Origin: Bacillota bacterium
GTDB taxonomy: Bacteria > Bacillota > Clostridia > Peptostreptococcales > Thermotaleaceae
DNA length: 5,796 bases
Assembly (NCBI GenBank): GCA_023623095.1
Contig: JAMNXX010000082.1
Span: 1 to 5,796, forward strand
Direction: 5' to 3'
The number at the start of each line of letters is the position of its first letter. Positions within the stretch are counted from its first letter, which is position 1. Below the pieces are notes generated by a model, which had not been told where the DNA came from, searched no databases, and saw nothing but the letters and a program-made list of their open reading frames with translations. Positions 5,754-5,796 of the stretch are shown here, in pieces. Position numbers and translations under genes: made by a program.

Positions 5754-5796
5754 ATAAAATTTTAAAAATGATGATATGTTAAAATATAAAAAATAA

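Noticed and set aside
5777..5785. TGTTAAAAT, an extended -10-like string at the right edge
   Set aside because: No -35 at proper distance, an extremely AT-rich context, and the gene it might serve is outside the window.
1..5796. CRISPR arrays, tRNA/rRNA genes, insertion sequences, riboswitches (including a TPP riboswitch before thiN)
   Set aside because: None seen: no spaced direct repeats, no transposase frames, no cloverleaf regions, and only 9 nt between rpe and thiN, too short for a riboswitch.

Overview
The window carries a conserved low-GC Firmicutes housekeeping locus. It is AT-rich, has strong Shine-Dalgarno sequences (GGAGG type, some extended toward GGTGATC) and two TTG starts. Gene order and protein features fit an anaerobic, probably spore-forming member of the Clostridia, but the genus cannot be named from the sequence alone. 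All genes are on the + strand.

Layout: (1) Positions 3-197 are the last 64 codons of rsmB, a 16S rRNA m5C methyltransferase cut by the window edge. (2) A short gap holds a sigma-A-type promoter with a perfect extended -10 (TGGTATAAT). (3) Next come prpC (PP2C phosphatase), prkC (transmembrane Ser/Thr kinase with three PASTA domains), rsgA (ribosome-assembly GTPase), rpe (ribulose-phosphate 3-epimerase) and thiN (thiamine pyrophosphokinase). They overlap or are separated by 9 nt or less, so they very probably form one operon. (4) A 13-bp hairpin terminator at 5275-5306 closes the operon. (5) After it, a separate unit encodes two tiny two-helix membrane proteins (51 and 58 aa) of unknown function. 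The window ends in a short AT-rich stretch.

The phosphatase and kinase form the usual writer/eraser pair. The kinase has an extracellular PASTA sensor that in relatives responds to peptidoglycan fragments and governs cell wall homeostasis and exit from dormancy. RsgA is a reported PrkC substrate in Bacillus subtilis, so its placement next to the pair makes functional sense. Rpe and ThiN are metabolic passengers conserved in this order.

I see no clearly new multi-gene system. The points most worth checking are the tandem small membrane proteins where spoVM sits in Bacillus, the absence of rlmN between rsmB and prpC, a candidate sporulation-type promoter before the small genes, and residue changes in RsgA and ThiN at otherwise notable positions.
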